Part shown: one piece after another, positions 18,801 to 26,130 of the stretch
Numbering within the stretch: position 1 is the first letter of the stretch
Layout of the letters: every line of letters starts with the position of its first letter
Notes under the pieces: generated by a model
Told to the model about the DNA's origin: nothing
Databases searched by the model: none
The model's input: only the letters and a program-made list of their open reading frames with translations
Position numbers and translations under genes: made by a program
DNA from: Schistocephalus solidus
Taxonomy: Eukaryota; Platyhelminthes; Cestoda; Diphyllobothriidea; Diphyllobothriidae
Length of the DNA: 64,000 bases
Assembly: GCA_017591395.1 (NCBI GenBank)
Contig: WEDG01011437.1
Span: 1 to 64,000 of the forward strand
Direction of reading: 5' to 3'

Positions 18801-21624
18801 TGTAGACCACGACCCCCACCGTCATACCATACCCAGGCAGAATTGGTTTAAAACAATGCCTGAGCGCTGTTTACCGAAAAATATGTCTATTATGGTGTTA
18901 GTAGGGGATTTCGGCAGATTTGAATAATCACTTTGAGCTACTTGTGAAAAGTCGGTGACCTCGTTGGGATTCGAACCCACGTCAGCAAGGGGAAGGCTTT
19001 AGTTCAGCCAACGCTCTATCCAACTGAGCTACGAGGCCCCCTTACTGGAGTGACTTCGAATCCCGCCGAGGCCACTGAGTTTTCCACAAGTGGCTCAAAG
19101 TCATTATTTAAATCTGTCAAAAATCCCCACTAATTATACCTGGTAGCCGTCTGTCGGATTCTAGGTTGATTGCTTCGGAAATGCTGCTTTGGTAGTCAGC
19201 TTACTCTATCAGGATTGATGGATTCCATATGATGCAGTAGACTGGGCCGGTAACTTGACCCATGTGTGATTAAACTTATGGCTCCCGGTGGAGCCTCATA
19301 GCTCAGTTGGCTAGAACGTAGGCTGTACTAGAGCCTTCCTCTTGCTGGCGTGGGTTCGAATCCCACTGAGGCCGCCGGGTTTTTACAAGTGGGTCAAAGG
19401 GATATTGGTGTTTATTTGTGCAGGTTTCACTTGTATCACAAGACCAAGAAAAACCTGGTCCATATGCATTCTCCAAAGCCTAGTATTCTGCATGGTTTTG
19501 GAATGCTATTCTTTTATGAGAAAACCCTCATTTCGCACCATCGAATGCTTTAGAATACCAATCGTAGATGTTAACTGCCAGAACGTTAGCATTTCAAGTC
19601 GACAACATCATGTTATGTGATTATATTCATAGGTAATTTTTTGATCCGCGTTATCAAGCTTTTGATACTGTTGACACGTACCTGAGTTTTATTCACTCTC
19701 TATCAAAGAGGGTCGTTGTTAAGTGAGAAGAATTGCCTTTTTTTCCAATTTAAGTTATTGAAAAAAAGGCTAACTTTATTGGTCCGCTCTGCGGCGATAC
19801 AGCAGTTGATACTTTTTATGAATATACTTGTTACTACGTCCAGGTAGAGCAAAAGCGCAGGTTTAACGACGCCCTTCGTGCAACTGCTTTGACTGCATCA
19901 AATAACGTGGCACCCTCGCTGAAGGTGACAACTACGACGGAGGTGAGAACGCCAGGAGAGCGCGAAACGACCGCCGGGCCGTCTAGGGTGCGACGGGTTC
20001 TCTCTGGCTCGGAGTGGTATGAGGCACAAGCTTATCGAGCTTTGAATCAGGCTCTCGGGAAGGTGCATCCGTCATCGCAATGACTGGGGTGCCATCATCT
20101 TAGCCGATTGCCGTTTCACCGAACAACCAACACGCTACTTGTCAGGCGTTAGCCGTTGGCTCCGGAATCAGTATGTCATCCTCTGCCACAGTGCATCTTT
20201 TTCTTCCATATGCTCTACCTTGACTAAATGCACTAATTAAGCGTTGCCATTTATCTCGTTTCAAAGTTCTGGACACGTATAGCTAAGCCTACCTCTCCTC
20301 CCAGTTGTCTCTGATTTCAGCAAATGCAAAAAGGCTGTTTCCTAGTAAAAAAAAAACAAACTAAACCAAAATGACTGACCGAAGGTGTGTTTTAGTAGCG
20401 TGCCTTTTCCATTCAGTACCTCGGGCGGGCTCTTTGACGCCACCTGGGGAATGACATATGCGGCACCGCATTTTGAAGCTCCCCTACGTCCGACGGATTA
20501 TTCTGATTTGTCCGATTTGATGACGTACTGGTGACTCGTGCGCAAGTTTGGTTTGTATTAAGGTGACTAGTCTGCACCTATCTCCCCCACCTTCCCACAC
20601 TCCCCATTTTGACTGCAAGTAACGTTCAAGGCGGCTGAGGATGTGTGTTGGTGCAGCGGAGGGCTAGAGTGAATCCGCGTCTATATATGCACGCCCTTGT
20701 CGGTCCTTACACGAACTGAACTCTATTAAAACACGAATAACTTCTAAGTGAACGATGCTATGGGTTCCACATTAAGAAGGAACTATTGCGGTCTGACGCT
20801 CATTTTGCGGCTCCGAGTTAACCCACTGGGTGACAGCCTTTATAGTGTATCGTGATAGCTCGCAGGGCCTCAGATTTTTACAGTAAGGTAGTTGCGCTGG
20901 ATCCGATCTTGACCTGGCCGACCTTTTGCCTCCTATGAATGACCAAAGCGATACTTTACTAGTGCCGGTGGTCTCCCGTTCTTTAAAGTGACTGTTAACT
21001 CTTATACCTCCTCCAGCTTACCACACGTTTGCCATGCCTCCGCTATAAGTAATCTTGAGAATGCCTGTTTCGGCTAACTTGTCGTTGACGCCTGTCTTGC
21101 AAATCCTACGTAGATGCCCACGCCTTTAGTTCTTACATGTGCATAATTCTTCTAGTTTGCGCACGTTCTCTTCTCTCTTCCACTTATTTAAAGAGTCGAA
21201 ACTAAAAATTTCCCTTATATACTTTTTGGAACTGCTCAATTTATAATGATCTTGGCCCCCTGCATTTCGCTCCACGAAGCAACCCTAGTAGTTAGCAACT
21301 GAAAAAAAGACGATTGGTTGGTTAGGCTGGTCGGTTTTGCGGGAATGGCTGTATTTTAGCTGGGTAAATGTATCTGCGACTTTATAATTATGAAGTGCGT
21401 ACAGTCAGGTATTTTTCTTCCGTTAGCTTTGCCTAATCGTTTTCTGTTGGCCATCTGGTATCCTCGTTTTTCCTTTCCTTTTTTTATATAGGGTCGTTGC
21501 TCACCAGACGTGGCCTGATCTCACAAAGAGCCTCTCGCGATTCATCCAAAAAGTACGTTCCTTCACAGGCGAAGAACCAAACTCGCGGACGTCCTTGGGA
21601 GATGAGTCCTGTGTCGTGCCGTAG
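7142..21624 (+). CDS. BRIP1: BRIP1/FANCJ-type Fe-S DNA helicase, 14 exons
   Basis: This encodes an ATP-dependent 5'-3' superfamily 2 DNA helicase of the XPD/FANCJ/RTEL1/DDX11 group. By family knowledge it acts in the nucleus in interstrand crosslink repair and G-quadruplex unwinding. Joined exons: 7142-7219, 7251-7362, 7475-7552, 7596-7692, 7744-7930, 7973-8089, 8130-8231, 8279-8617, 8734-8876, 10351-10501, 14067-14459, 16834-17127, 19844-20170, 21492-21624, about 849 residues. Order seen: Q motif GVKIHVPYKPYGCQL, Walker A SPTGTGKT, motif Ia GTRTHKQ, four Fe-S cysteines, DEAH box IIIIDEAHN, ASGTLAP, motif V RGKVSEGLDF, motif VI. EANHV and NDWGAI text favours BRIP1 over RTEL1. Every intron is GT-AG with matching phase. 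It is shorter than vertebrate FANCJ (about 1250 residues) and lacks the long C-terminal tail. One extra base at 20057-20059 breaks motif VI. Confidence 0.92.
7251..7362 (+). CDS. BRIP1: BRIP1 exon 2 (Walker A)
   Basis: Phase 0 in, phase 1 out. It carries CCLLESPTGTGKTLALLCATL, whose P-loop GTGKT binds ATP. The exon ends before GTACTT. Confidence 0.93.
7475..7552 (+). CDS. BRIP1: BRIP1 exon 3 (variable insert)
   Basis: This exon is supported by phases (1 in, 1 out), TTCAG acceptor and GTAAG donor. It encodes the poorly conserved insert between Walker A and motif Ia, including DEGPCKACLNLTTN. Sequence conservation alone would not identify it. Confidence 0.7.
7596..7692 (+). CDS. BRIP1: BRIP1 exon 4 (variable insert)
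   Basis: Phase 1 in, phase 2 out with donor GTTAGT. It encodes DEWYKEFVEHDS and a cysteine pair in KRCTCGAQ, which lies where FANCJ proteins have a Cys-containing insert. It joins in frame to RPPRIFFGTRTHKQ in exon 5. Confidence 0.78.
7744..7930 (+). CDS. BRIP1: BRIP1 exon 5 (motif Ia, first two Fe-S cysteines)
   Basis: It encodes RIFFGTRTHKQISQVIREL (motif Ia), then SSRTHTC and NDAC, which supply the first two cysteines of the 4Fe-4S domain. The exon ends before GTATGC. The 42-nt intron that follows has no stop and is in frame, so its retention would add 14 residues inside the Fe-S domain. Confidence 0.9.
7973..8089 (+). CDS. BRIP1: BRIP1 exon 6 (third Fe-S cysteine)
   Basis: 39 codons beginning MGTCPYD, which holds the third cluster cysteine, followed by CMEDLHRSGPWDLEEYV as in the family. 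Phase 0 at both ends. The following intron (8090-8129) is 40 nt. Confidence 0.9.
8130..8231 (+). CDS. BRIP1: BRIP1 exon 7 (fourth Fe-S cysteine)
   Basis: 34 codons reading VPVCPYFRAWKLVETATI then VFCPYNYLLD. The cysteine in VCPY is the fourth Fe-S ligand. FCPYNYLLD is a family signature just before the DEAH box. Phase 0 at both ends. Confidence 0.92.
8279..8617 (+). CDS. BRIP1: BRIP1 exon 8 (DEAH box, Arch start)
   Basis: 113 codons. IIIIDEAHNLEDAARD gives Walker B/motif II, which couples ATP hydrolysis. The remainder is helical and less conserved, matching the Arch domain that encircles single-stranded DNA in this family. Confidence 0.93.
8734..8876 (+). CDS. BRIP1: BRIP1 exon 9 (Arch domain)
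   Basis: Phase 0 in, phase 2 out. It ends with GTIRLFDYIFTLLGFLYG, corresponding to the hydrophobic helix near the end of the Arch region. Low sequence identity, but both splice phases agree with neighbours. A long intron follows. Confidence 0.75.
9311..9853 (-). repeat. Dispersed repeat C, copy in BRIP1 intron 9
   Basis: On the reverse strand this copy starts at the GTTCGACCGT end near 9853 and runs to the CTTGGAAGGTTG end near 9440, with a second partial end at about 9311-9345. Related copies are at 22235-22600, 23630-23995, 43190-43600, 53780-54170 and 60930-61150. Apparent open frames in it (for example 9447-9761 minus) recur only because the repeat recurs. No coding domain is recognised. 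Confidence 0.7.
9854..9891 (+). repeat. (GT)n microsatellite
   Basis: About 19 perfect GT dinucleotides directly abutting the end of a repeat-C copy. Confidence 0.98.
10351..10501 (+). CDS. BRIP1: BRIP1 exon 10 (Arch domain end)
   Basis: 50 codons after completing a split glycine, reading EEGHHMADYRAVLTEVVDY and ending WLSKVTKSGSK before GTACGC. Phase 2 in, phase 0 out, exactly fitting exons 9 and 11. The ADYRAVL stretch aligns with the ADDYKIAI part of vertebrate FANCJ. Confidence 0.8.
10905..11060 (-). repeat. Degenerate TTAGGG-like tract (CCTAAC strand)
   Basis: Irregular CCCTAAC, CCTAACC and CTAACCTTAA units over about 150 bp. Flanks (near 10844 and 11075) resemble the MITE-like element at 58 and 62 kb, with GGTTCCTGTCC and a nearby GTTCAGGAG. 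It may be a diverged copy of that element. Confidence 0.6.
12898..12921 (+). repeat. (GTT)n microsatellite
   Basis: About eight GTT units in intron 10. Confidence 0.95.
14067..14459 (+). CDS. BRIP1: BRIP1 exon 11 (helicase domain 2)
   Basis: 131 codons. LNFWCLNPAV is followed by SLILASGTLAPLDALAAEL (motif III), LEANHVVSADRV, SFAFQDDIGSLIV and GGVLCFFPSYGLLDKL (motif IV). The EANHV and FQDDIG texts are BRIP1-like. Acceptor TTTCAG, donor GTATGA. Confidence 0.95.
14567..14638 (+). repeat. (GAA)n-(GGA)n microsatellite
   Basis: About 19 GAA units followed by five GGA units, 108 bp after the exon 11 donor. It is a pure purine tract, so triplex or stalling-prone DNA is possible. The long Lys and Ser runs in translated frames are artefacts of it. 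Confidence 0.97.
15605..15760 (+). mobile_element. SINE family A copy
   Basis: It starts GGGGGCTTGTGGTTCAACGG (tRNA-like A box), has GCGGATTCGAATTTCGC as B box, and ends with the family body (CTAGTCTCCTTGTCTTTTTC). It is more diverged than the 31-kb copy. Confidence 0.65.
16462..16570 (+). repeat. Two-unit tandem duplication, ~58 bp
   Basis: AAAATACCATGGTTAATTAA and the following bases occur twice in direct succession, from 16462 and from 16520. A small local duplication in intron 11. Confidence 0.85.
16834..17127 (+). CDS. BRIP1: BRIP1 exon 12 (motif V)
   Basis: 98 codons from TTG after TTCTAG, phase 0 at both ends. LTGMLDKLAKVKHILQEPR is followed by EFYEAI, GAVALAVYRGKVSEGLDF (motif V) and LIVSVGIPFPAFKNPQ. 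A nearer AG at 16840 would break the frame, which decides the start. This is the source of the decayed copy at 3130-3800. Confidence 0.93.
18441..18667. mobile_element. Inverted pair of SINE-A bodies
   Basis: A minus-strand SINE-A body (about 18441-18510) meets a plus-strand body (18511-18578) head to head, followed by the family's 3' block (18599-18667). The pair could fold into a hairpin in the pre-mRNA. Confidence 0.6.
18930..19034 (-). mobile_element. tRNA-derived SINE family B, minus copy
   Basis: The reverse strand begins GCCTCGTAGCTCAGTTGGAT, has a GTGGGTTCGAATCCC T-arm and a 3' half pairing with the first bases, so the head is strongly tRNA-like with a long variable region. It is followed by the family tail (CACAAGT, then CTCAAAGTGATTATTCA). 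The tail and the presence of at least six copies argue for a SINE over a tRNA gene, although a tRNA search should be run. Confidence 0.7.
19035..19130 (+). mobile_element. SINE family B, truncated plus copy
   Basis: It starts inside the T-arm (TCGAATCCCGCCGAGGCCAC) and continues through the tail CACAAGTGGCTCAAAGTCAT. It is tail to head with the minus copy at 18930-19034, forming an imperfect palindrome of about 200 bp. Confidence 0.65.
19141..19415 (+). mobile_element. SINE family B, long copy
   Basis: The tRNA-like head at 19293-19375 (GCCTCATAGCTCAGTTGGCT, GTGGGTTCGAATCCCACTGA) has a six-base acceptor stem that pairs perfectly. The 150 bp before it also match 54475-54610, so the repeated unit is longer than the head and tail alone. 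Confidence 0.7.
19844..20170 (+). CDS. BRIP1: BRIP1 exon 13 (motif VI, frame broken)
   Basis: It begins VEQKRRFNDALRATAL, then a variable insert, then LSGSEWYEAQAYRALNQALG. At the GGG run 20057-20059 one base is in excess: the literal frame stops at 20083. A shift of one base restores CIRHRNDWGAIILADCRF and RYLSGVSRWLRN, which are strongly conserved motif VI and following text. The donor is CA before GTATGT (phase 2 in the corrected frame), fitting exon 14. This is either a sequence error or a real null allele. Confidence 0.85.
20171..21491 (+). other. BRIP1 intron 13
   Basis: 1.3-kb intron with no recognised repeat or coding content. Confidence 0.55.
21492..21624 (+). CDS. BRIP1: BRIP1 terminal exon 14
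   Basis: Phase 2 in. It reads VVAHQTWPDLTKSLSRFIQK, matching the last helix of the conserved FANCJ helicase core, then a short tail ending SLGDESCVVP and TAG. No AATAAA was seen soon after the stop. The tail is far shorter than in vertebrates, so BRCA1-binding-type C-terminal regions are absent. Confidence 0.85.
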
Positions 21625-22234
21625 TTGGTATGCAAACATTTATCCCCCACGTCCCCTCCGGCTGTTGGCCTGGAATTGTAAATTCTTCCAAGATTCCAAC
21701 CTGTCTTCCTTTATTTCCCTTTTGTCTAAACTCATTTTTTATCCGGCTAAAAAAATGTACGTCTTCCTTGTTTGTTTTTCTACCTCTTTTCTTAGGAAGC
21801 CCCATTTTAGCCCGGCATATAGCAGTATAGGATTTCAAAATGGCGACCTTTAGCAAGATGAAAGCAGGTAGGGAATAAGCCATCAGCTGTTTCTGGGCTT
21901 ACCGAACCAGTAATATCCCCTATCAAAACTTTCGAGCCTAGAAGCAGACGGCGCAGATGATCCACAAGAGCCAAACAGAGGTTTACCAATACCCGATCGG
22001 CCACCCGTTCGAAATTCCTGCCCACTGTATTCGGTGCCAGTGTGCTCTGAAATCCAAACAGATTACTGTACACCTATACCTGTGTAGGAACACTTGCTCT
22101 TGAGCGTGGTCGATCTATTCAAATGTGATAAACGGGGAGGTCTACTTTATGAGTCAAACAGAGAACACACTGTTGTTGCTGTAGGACAGATCGGCCGTCG
22201 TAGTTTCGACGAAGTTCACCGTGTGCTCCACAGC
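21625..22234. other. Intergenic sequence after BRIP1
   Basis: Presumed 3' UTR and spacer. A minus-strand frame at 22073-21807 (88 codons, starting MYSNLFGFQSTLAP) is open, but I do not recognise it and nothing supports it as a gene. Confidence 0.35.
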
Positions 22235-22600
22235 ATGGCGGTGCAAGGACAGTGACTAGCGCTGGATTATAGTGCGAGTAGACTTTCGATACATCTACCT
22301 CACTCTATGTTCCACAGCCCCACGTGGACCCGGTGTCAAACTAGAGTCAAGAAGACCGGAGGCTGGAGAGGGTGCAGGCCCATGCACTGTGGTCCAACAC
22401 AACAACATAAGGGAAGGGCGGCTCGGATTCCAACTGAACGGGAGTGCCATATAGGTCGCACAAAGAGGAGTCATTGCAGCTTGACTCTCAGTCCGCTGGT
22501 CAGCCACTCCGCACAAACATACTGGGCTGACCGCGCGGTCCGAGTTATCCCCTCAGCTGGCAACCTTCCAAGGTACGGCTTTTAGGGCACCGGGATAGTT
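22235..22600 (+). repeat. Dispersed repeat C copy
   Basis: It matches 43190-43600 in the same orientation: AGTAGACTT near the start, ACCCGGTGTCAA, CAAGAAGAC, and a shared end GGCAACCTTCCAAGG. A further partial end copy lies at 22780-22935. Confidence 0.7.
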
Positions 22601-22959
22601 TCAAGTGAGGAAAATGCGCTGAGCCGTCGACATCATTCTCTCCCCCAACCCCCACAATCATACCACCGTCCTAGCCGGTCAATTGTCAGATGCTGGAGTG
22701 GGCGCAATGGCTGACAGGGCTGGGGAACTCTTCTTCGCGCGCTACAGCACAACGTGACCCCTTGACATGCACACCAGGATTAACGAAACCCGGGGGGTAA
22801 GAAGGAGCCATCGCCGTCTGACACCCAGGCCACTGGTCATCCACTCAACACAACGCGCACTTGGCTGATGGCGTGGTCTGGTATAAAGCGTCAGTTGACA
22901 GCCTTCCAAGTCACGGCTTTTAGAAAATCGTGATATTTGCAGGTGAATCGACTGACGGA

Positions 22960-25190
22960 CATACACGGGGATGGTAAGGACGTACATTTGCTGGTAGAGG
23001 AAGTGTGCGTTGATGTGTTCCAGCCTATGGGGATTTACCGCAGGTTGTCGTGGAAACTCATGTGTCCGAGGAGGCCCATAAGGTGTGTGAATGTGCGTGG
23101 GCAATGCGGATAGTTGAGTTTGGCGCGGTGGGTGACTTTTAGTGCTCCTAGCACTGGTTCGCCGGTTTCTGTGTGATGGATTCGCAAGTGACCAACGAGG
23201 CCGAGGCCTGAATTGCATGTGCGCTTACACTGAGGGTAGGATAGGTCCGAAGGTGCTAAGACGGTGGGGTTGTGTTGCTGGTACTGGTGATTGCGCTCAT
23301 AGGAGAGCTGAGGATGATAGTGTTGATGGGTGCACAAGATGTGTTGGGTGTTTCGGCATCGCGGTGAATTCCGCTGTCATGGATGCCCATGCGGTGAGGG
23401 AATGTGCGAGGGCAGTGATGATAATGGAGGTGACGATCTCTGCTGTGTGTTGGTACTCCAGACACTGGTTCGCCTGTCTCCGTGCGATGGATTCGCAGAT
23501 GACCGATCAGGCCGATGCGTGAGTTGAGGGTGCGGTTGCAGTGTGGAAAGGTTGGGATCGAGTCTGCATCACCGGTGGTGGGGCAGATGTTTGACGGTGC
23601 GTCATGATGGTTTGTATTGGTGGTGCCCCCTAAACGGGCCACGTGGTAAATGCATTGGACCAACACGGGGGCCACATCAGGGCACGGCATGCGTTATTCG
23701 GGTTGCGCTCCGCTGACAAATGCCGAACATGGGAGCTGCGGTGGTACGTCGGGGGGCGGCTAGGACTTAGTGGACCCAGCCGCGCCAGCCACCTGCGTCC
23801 TCTCCCGCCTCCGGTTTTCTTGACTCTGTCTTGACACCGGGCTCAGGTGGGGGGGGGGGAGGAGGAGAGAGTGCGTTAGATGCAGTGCAAGTCTACTACC
23901 ACTTTAAACTAAATCACGCGCAAGTCATCGTCCCTGCTCCACTTTCCCATGGAGCATACGGTGGACATCGTCGGACTACGACGGTCGAACTGTCGTATTG
24001 GTGGTGGGGACAGGAGCCGTCGCAACGGATGTTGAGGTGGGGATGCTGGTAAAGGATGGCGGTGGGGGATCGGCAGCACTGTTAGGGTTGTTTACTGACA
24101 TGCCAGGAGACATCCGGAGGCTTGAAGATGTCCAATAAAACCGATTCGTGCCTGGAATATTCGCTAACACCGTGGCATGTTAGGGCGGTGGAGTGGTTGT
24201 GAGGCGGAACGGTTTGGATTTACGAGCTTCGCATTTAACTTTGGCGGTGGTTATGCGGTTGAATTCGTAAGTCGCTGTTCCTATCCTCACTGGCCGGTTG
24301 GTCCCGAGCGAGGTCCTCTCAGTTTGCCAGGTTGGTCTGCATTTGCGTCAAAGAAGTCTTCTTGTAACGTTGCACTTAGCCCATGCCAACGAGAACCCAT
24401 GGCGGCATCTCCATAGAAAAATCGTATGGGTAGTTGCTTTACGTCCATCCTCACGAGGTGGCCGCTCCAGCGCAGTTGCAGTTGTCTCAGCTGAGCGTAA
24501 ATGCTGAGAAAGCCTGTTCGTTCCAACACTTCTGTGTCCGGGATCCTTTATTGCCATCTCAGTTTCAATATTCTGCGGAGGAAGCTGAAGTGGAAGTGGT
24601 TTAGCTTTCGCTCCTGCTTCCTCTACACCGTCCAAGTCTCCGCTCCATACAGCATCGTCGGCAAGATGACAGCTTTGTACATCTTGGGCTTGGTGCTGAG
24701 ATGATGACCGTGAAAATTCAAGATTAGTGTGTTTCAAGTGACCGAAGGCTTGGCCAGCTTTGAAGATCCAGTGGGCTATTTCATCTTCGATTGTAGTGCT
24801 GCGGGATGCTTCGTGTGGATGGTCAGGCCTAAGTTGTCGCAGGCGACGCCGAAGAGGTCCATGCTCCTTTGCATGTCCCCTTCTGTCGTTGCGTTGAGAG
24901 CTTAATCGTCAGTGATGAAGGGGCTCGTGGTTGGCTTGTAAGATCCGGTGGGCAACTTCAGCGTTGATTTCGGTGCTGTGAGAGAGGGTGCTGCCTAGGA
25001 AGGTGAAAATGTCCACGGCCTGCAGTTGGGCGCCGTCGATGTTGCCACAAAGTGAAGGATAGGCGGTTGGGGCATGACCACCATCTTACTTGTGTTGCTG
25101 GTCAACCCGAAGTTGTCACAAGTGGCGGCGTCGAGGTCCATGCTCCTTTGCATGGCTTTTCTGTTGTTTGAGAGCGTAATCGTCGGGGTC
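22960..25190 (-). mobile_element. LINE 3' half with C-terminal C2H2 fingers, decayed
   Basis: Read downward on the minus strand: RT C-terminal text (25190-24740, including CDNFGLT and FTFLGSTLSHSTEI); ERTGFLSIYAQLRQLQLRWSG, GHLVRM and FFYGDA (24529-24380); then KVKCEARKS. Next come a decayed finger (RIFQARIGFIGHLQA near 24150-24110), a Pro/Thr-rich linker (24090-24000), a repeat-C insertion (23995-23630) and four finger-like units from 23570 to 23040. The units follow a pattern like HC-x-RT, then GLxGHLRIH and TETGEPV. The first zinc-binding Cys of each is Phe or Tyr, so none can be a normal finger. There is a frame change near 23300. A local duplication repeats about 90 bp (24815-24910 and 25103-25187). 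Confidence 0.8.
23630..23995 (-). repeat. Repeat C inserted into the LINE linker
   Basis: The LINE Thr-rich linker stops at the GTTCGACCGTCGTAGTCC end and resumes after the CTAAACGGGCC end. The latter end is shared with 53790-53880. This gives a relative age: repeat C moved after the LINE inserted. Confidence 0.65.
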
Positions 25191-25617
25191 CGCCACGTTT
25201 GTGACGTTTTTAGGTTCTTTTTTTCTTAGATGCGCACTTTTTTATTAAACTTGCCAACGTAGATTGGTTGTCACTTTGCAGCAGCAAATGTTGACTAGCT
25301 GGTTGCTGCCTCTCCCCTCCATTATAAGCTGTGATATAATTGATACTTAAACAAGCGCCAGTTCATTTATGGTGACTCGAGCTCGGCATTTACTTGACTA
25401 TATGGGCGTATTTAATATCGTTGTCCTACTACTTAAATCGTTCAGGTAGGTGCATTAACTTACTAATTTATCGGTAAATGCGTACAATTTCGCAGGGTGC
25501 TTGTTCACCAAATGGCTGCGTAGTTGTCACGCCGACATCCAAAACAGCTGATGAAATCGCGGCCATCAACGTTTCCAAGTTAGAGGGTCAGAACTCACAC
25601 TAATTATTCGTTAATGA

Positions 25618-25708
25618 AAGCTCACGGATCGCTTACGGGACTCACTCGCCGGGTTCTGTCCTGGAGCTCACTTGGGAGCCCTGTCGGCAGCCGCACAGTG
25701 GCTCGTGA
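25618..25708 (+). repeat. SINE-A 3' block, solo copy
   Basis: It contains CTCACGGATCGCTTACGGGA and GGCAGCCGCACAGTGGCTC, homologous to the block at 2327-2412. No SINE body is attached. Confidence 0.5.
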
Positions 25709-25825
25709 ATGCGATTGGAAAACAAGCGATTTAAACAACAACCGAAACGATCACCGACCCTCGCTCCGGCTCTGATCCTACAGCCTTACTACTCACTCTA
25801 GCAGCCCGACAGTTTCGTTCCCCTT

Positions 25826-25950
25826 TGGACAATATGATGGCAAACCGTTGGGGCAGAACGATGGCTGTGGTTTCCCGCGAACTGGCCCGTTACAAAGTGG
25901 ATATTGCAGCTGTCGGTGAGACCCGCTTCTCTAAGGCGGGGCAACTGTAA
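25826..25950 (+). mobile_element. LINE endonuclease start fragment
   Basis: The forward frame reads VVSRELARYKVDIAAVGETR then FSKAGQL, matching the start of the APE-type endonuclease also seen at 6300-6240. The similarity stops at the first unit of the tandem duplication beginning at 25945. The downstream LINE is missing. Confidence 0.75.
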
Positions 25951-26127
25951 CTACCCGGTCGTCAGCGCCACCGCTTAGCTCCGCCTTAACACGCGTGACT
26001 CAACCTCCAGCCGGCAAAGTCGATCGATCTTTCTGTCTGTAACTACACGGTCGTCATCGCCACCGCTTAGCTCCGCCTAACACGCGTGACTCAACCTCCA
26101 GCCGGCAAAGTCGATCGATCTTTCTGT
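25945..26127 (+). repeat. 92-bp perfect-like tandem duplication
   Basis: Unit 1 is 25945-26036 and unit 2 is 26037-26127. They differ at only a few positions (for example one T lost in CCGCCTAAC). Both share GCGTGACTCAACCTCCAGCC and AAGTCGATCGATCTTTCTGT. The near identity indicates a recent duplication. Confidence 0.9.
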
Positions 26128-26130
26128 CTT

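Larger units (their letters stand above)
17128..19843 (+). other. BRIP1 intron 12
   Basis: 2.7-kb intron. Its first ~420 bp are shared with the upstream duplicate. It also contains SINE-A pieces (18441-18667), SINE-B copies in inverted and direct orientation (18957-19415) and a poly-G run near 18598-18607. Confidence 0.75.

Noticed and set aside
18957..19034. A tRNA gene on the minus strand
   Set aside because: The head has tRNA-like boxes, but the same sequence plus a shared tail occurs at several other sites and the anticodon arm does not fold well, so a SINE is more likely.
7142..21624. Assignment to RTEL1 or DDX11
   Set aside because: The same superfamily motifs occur, but the N-terminal GVKIHVPYKPY, the EANHV stretch and the NDWGAI motif fit BRIP1 better.
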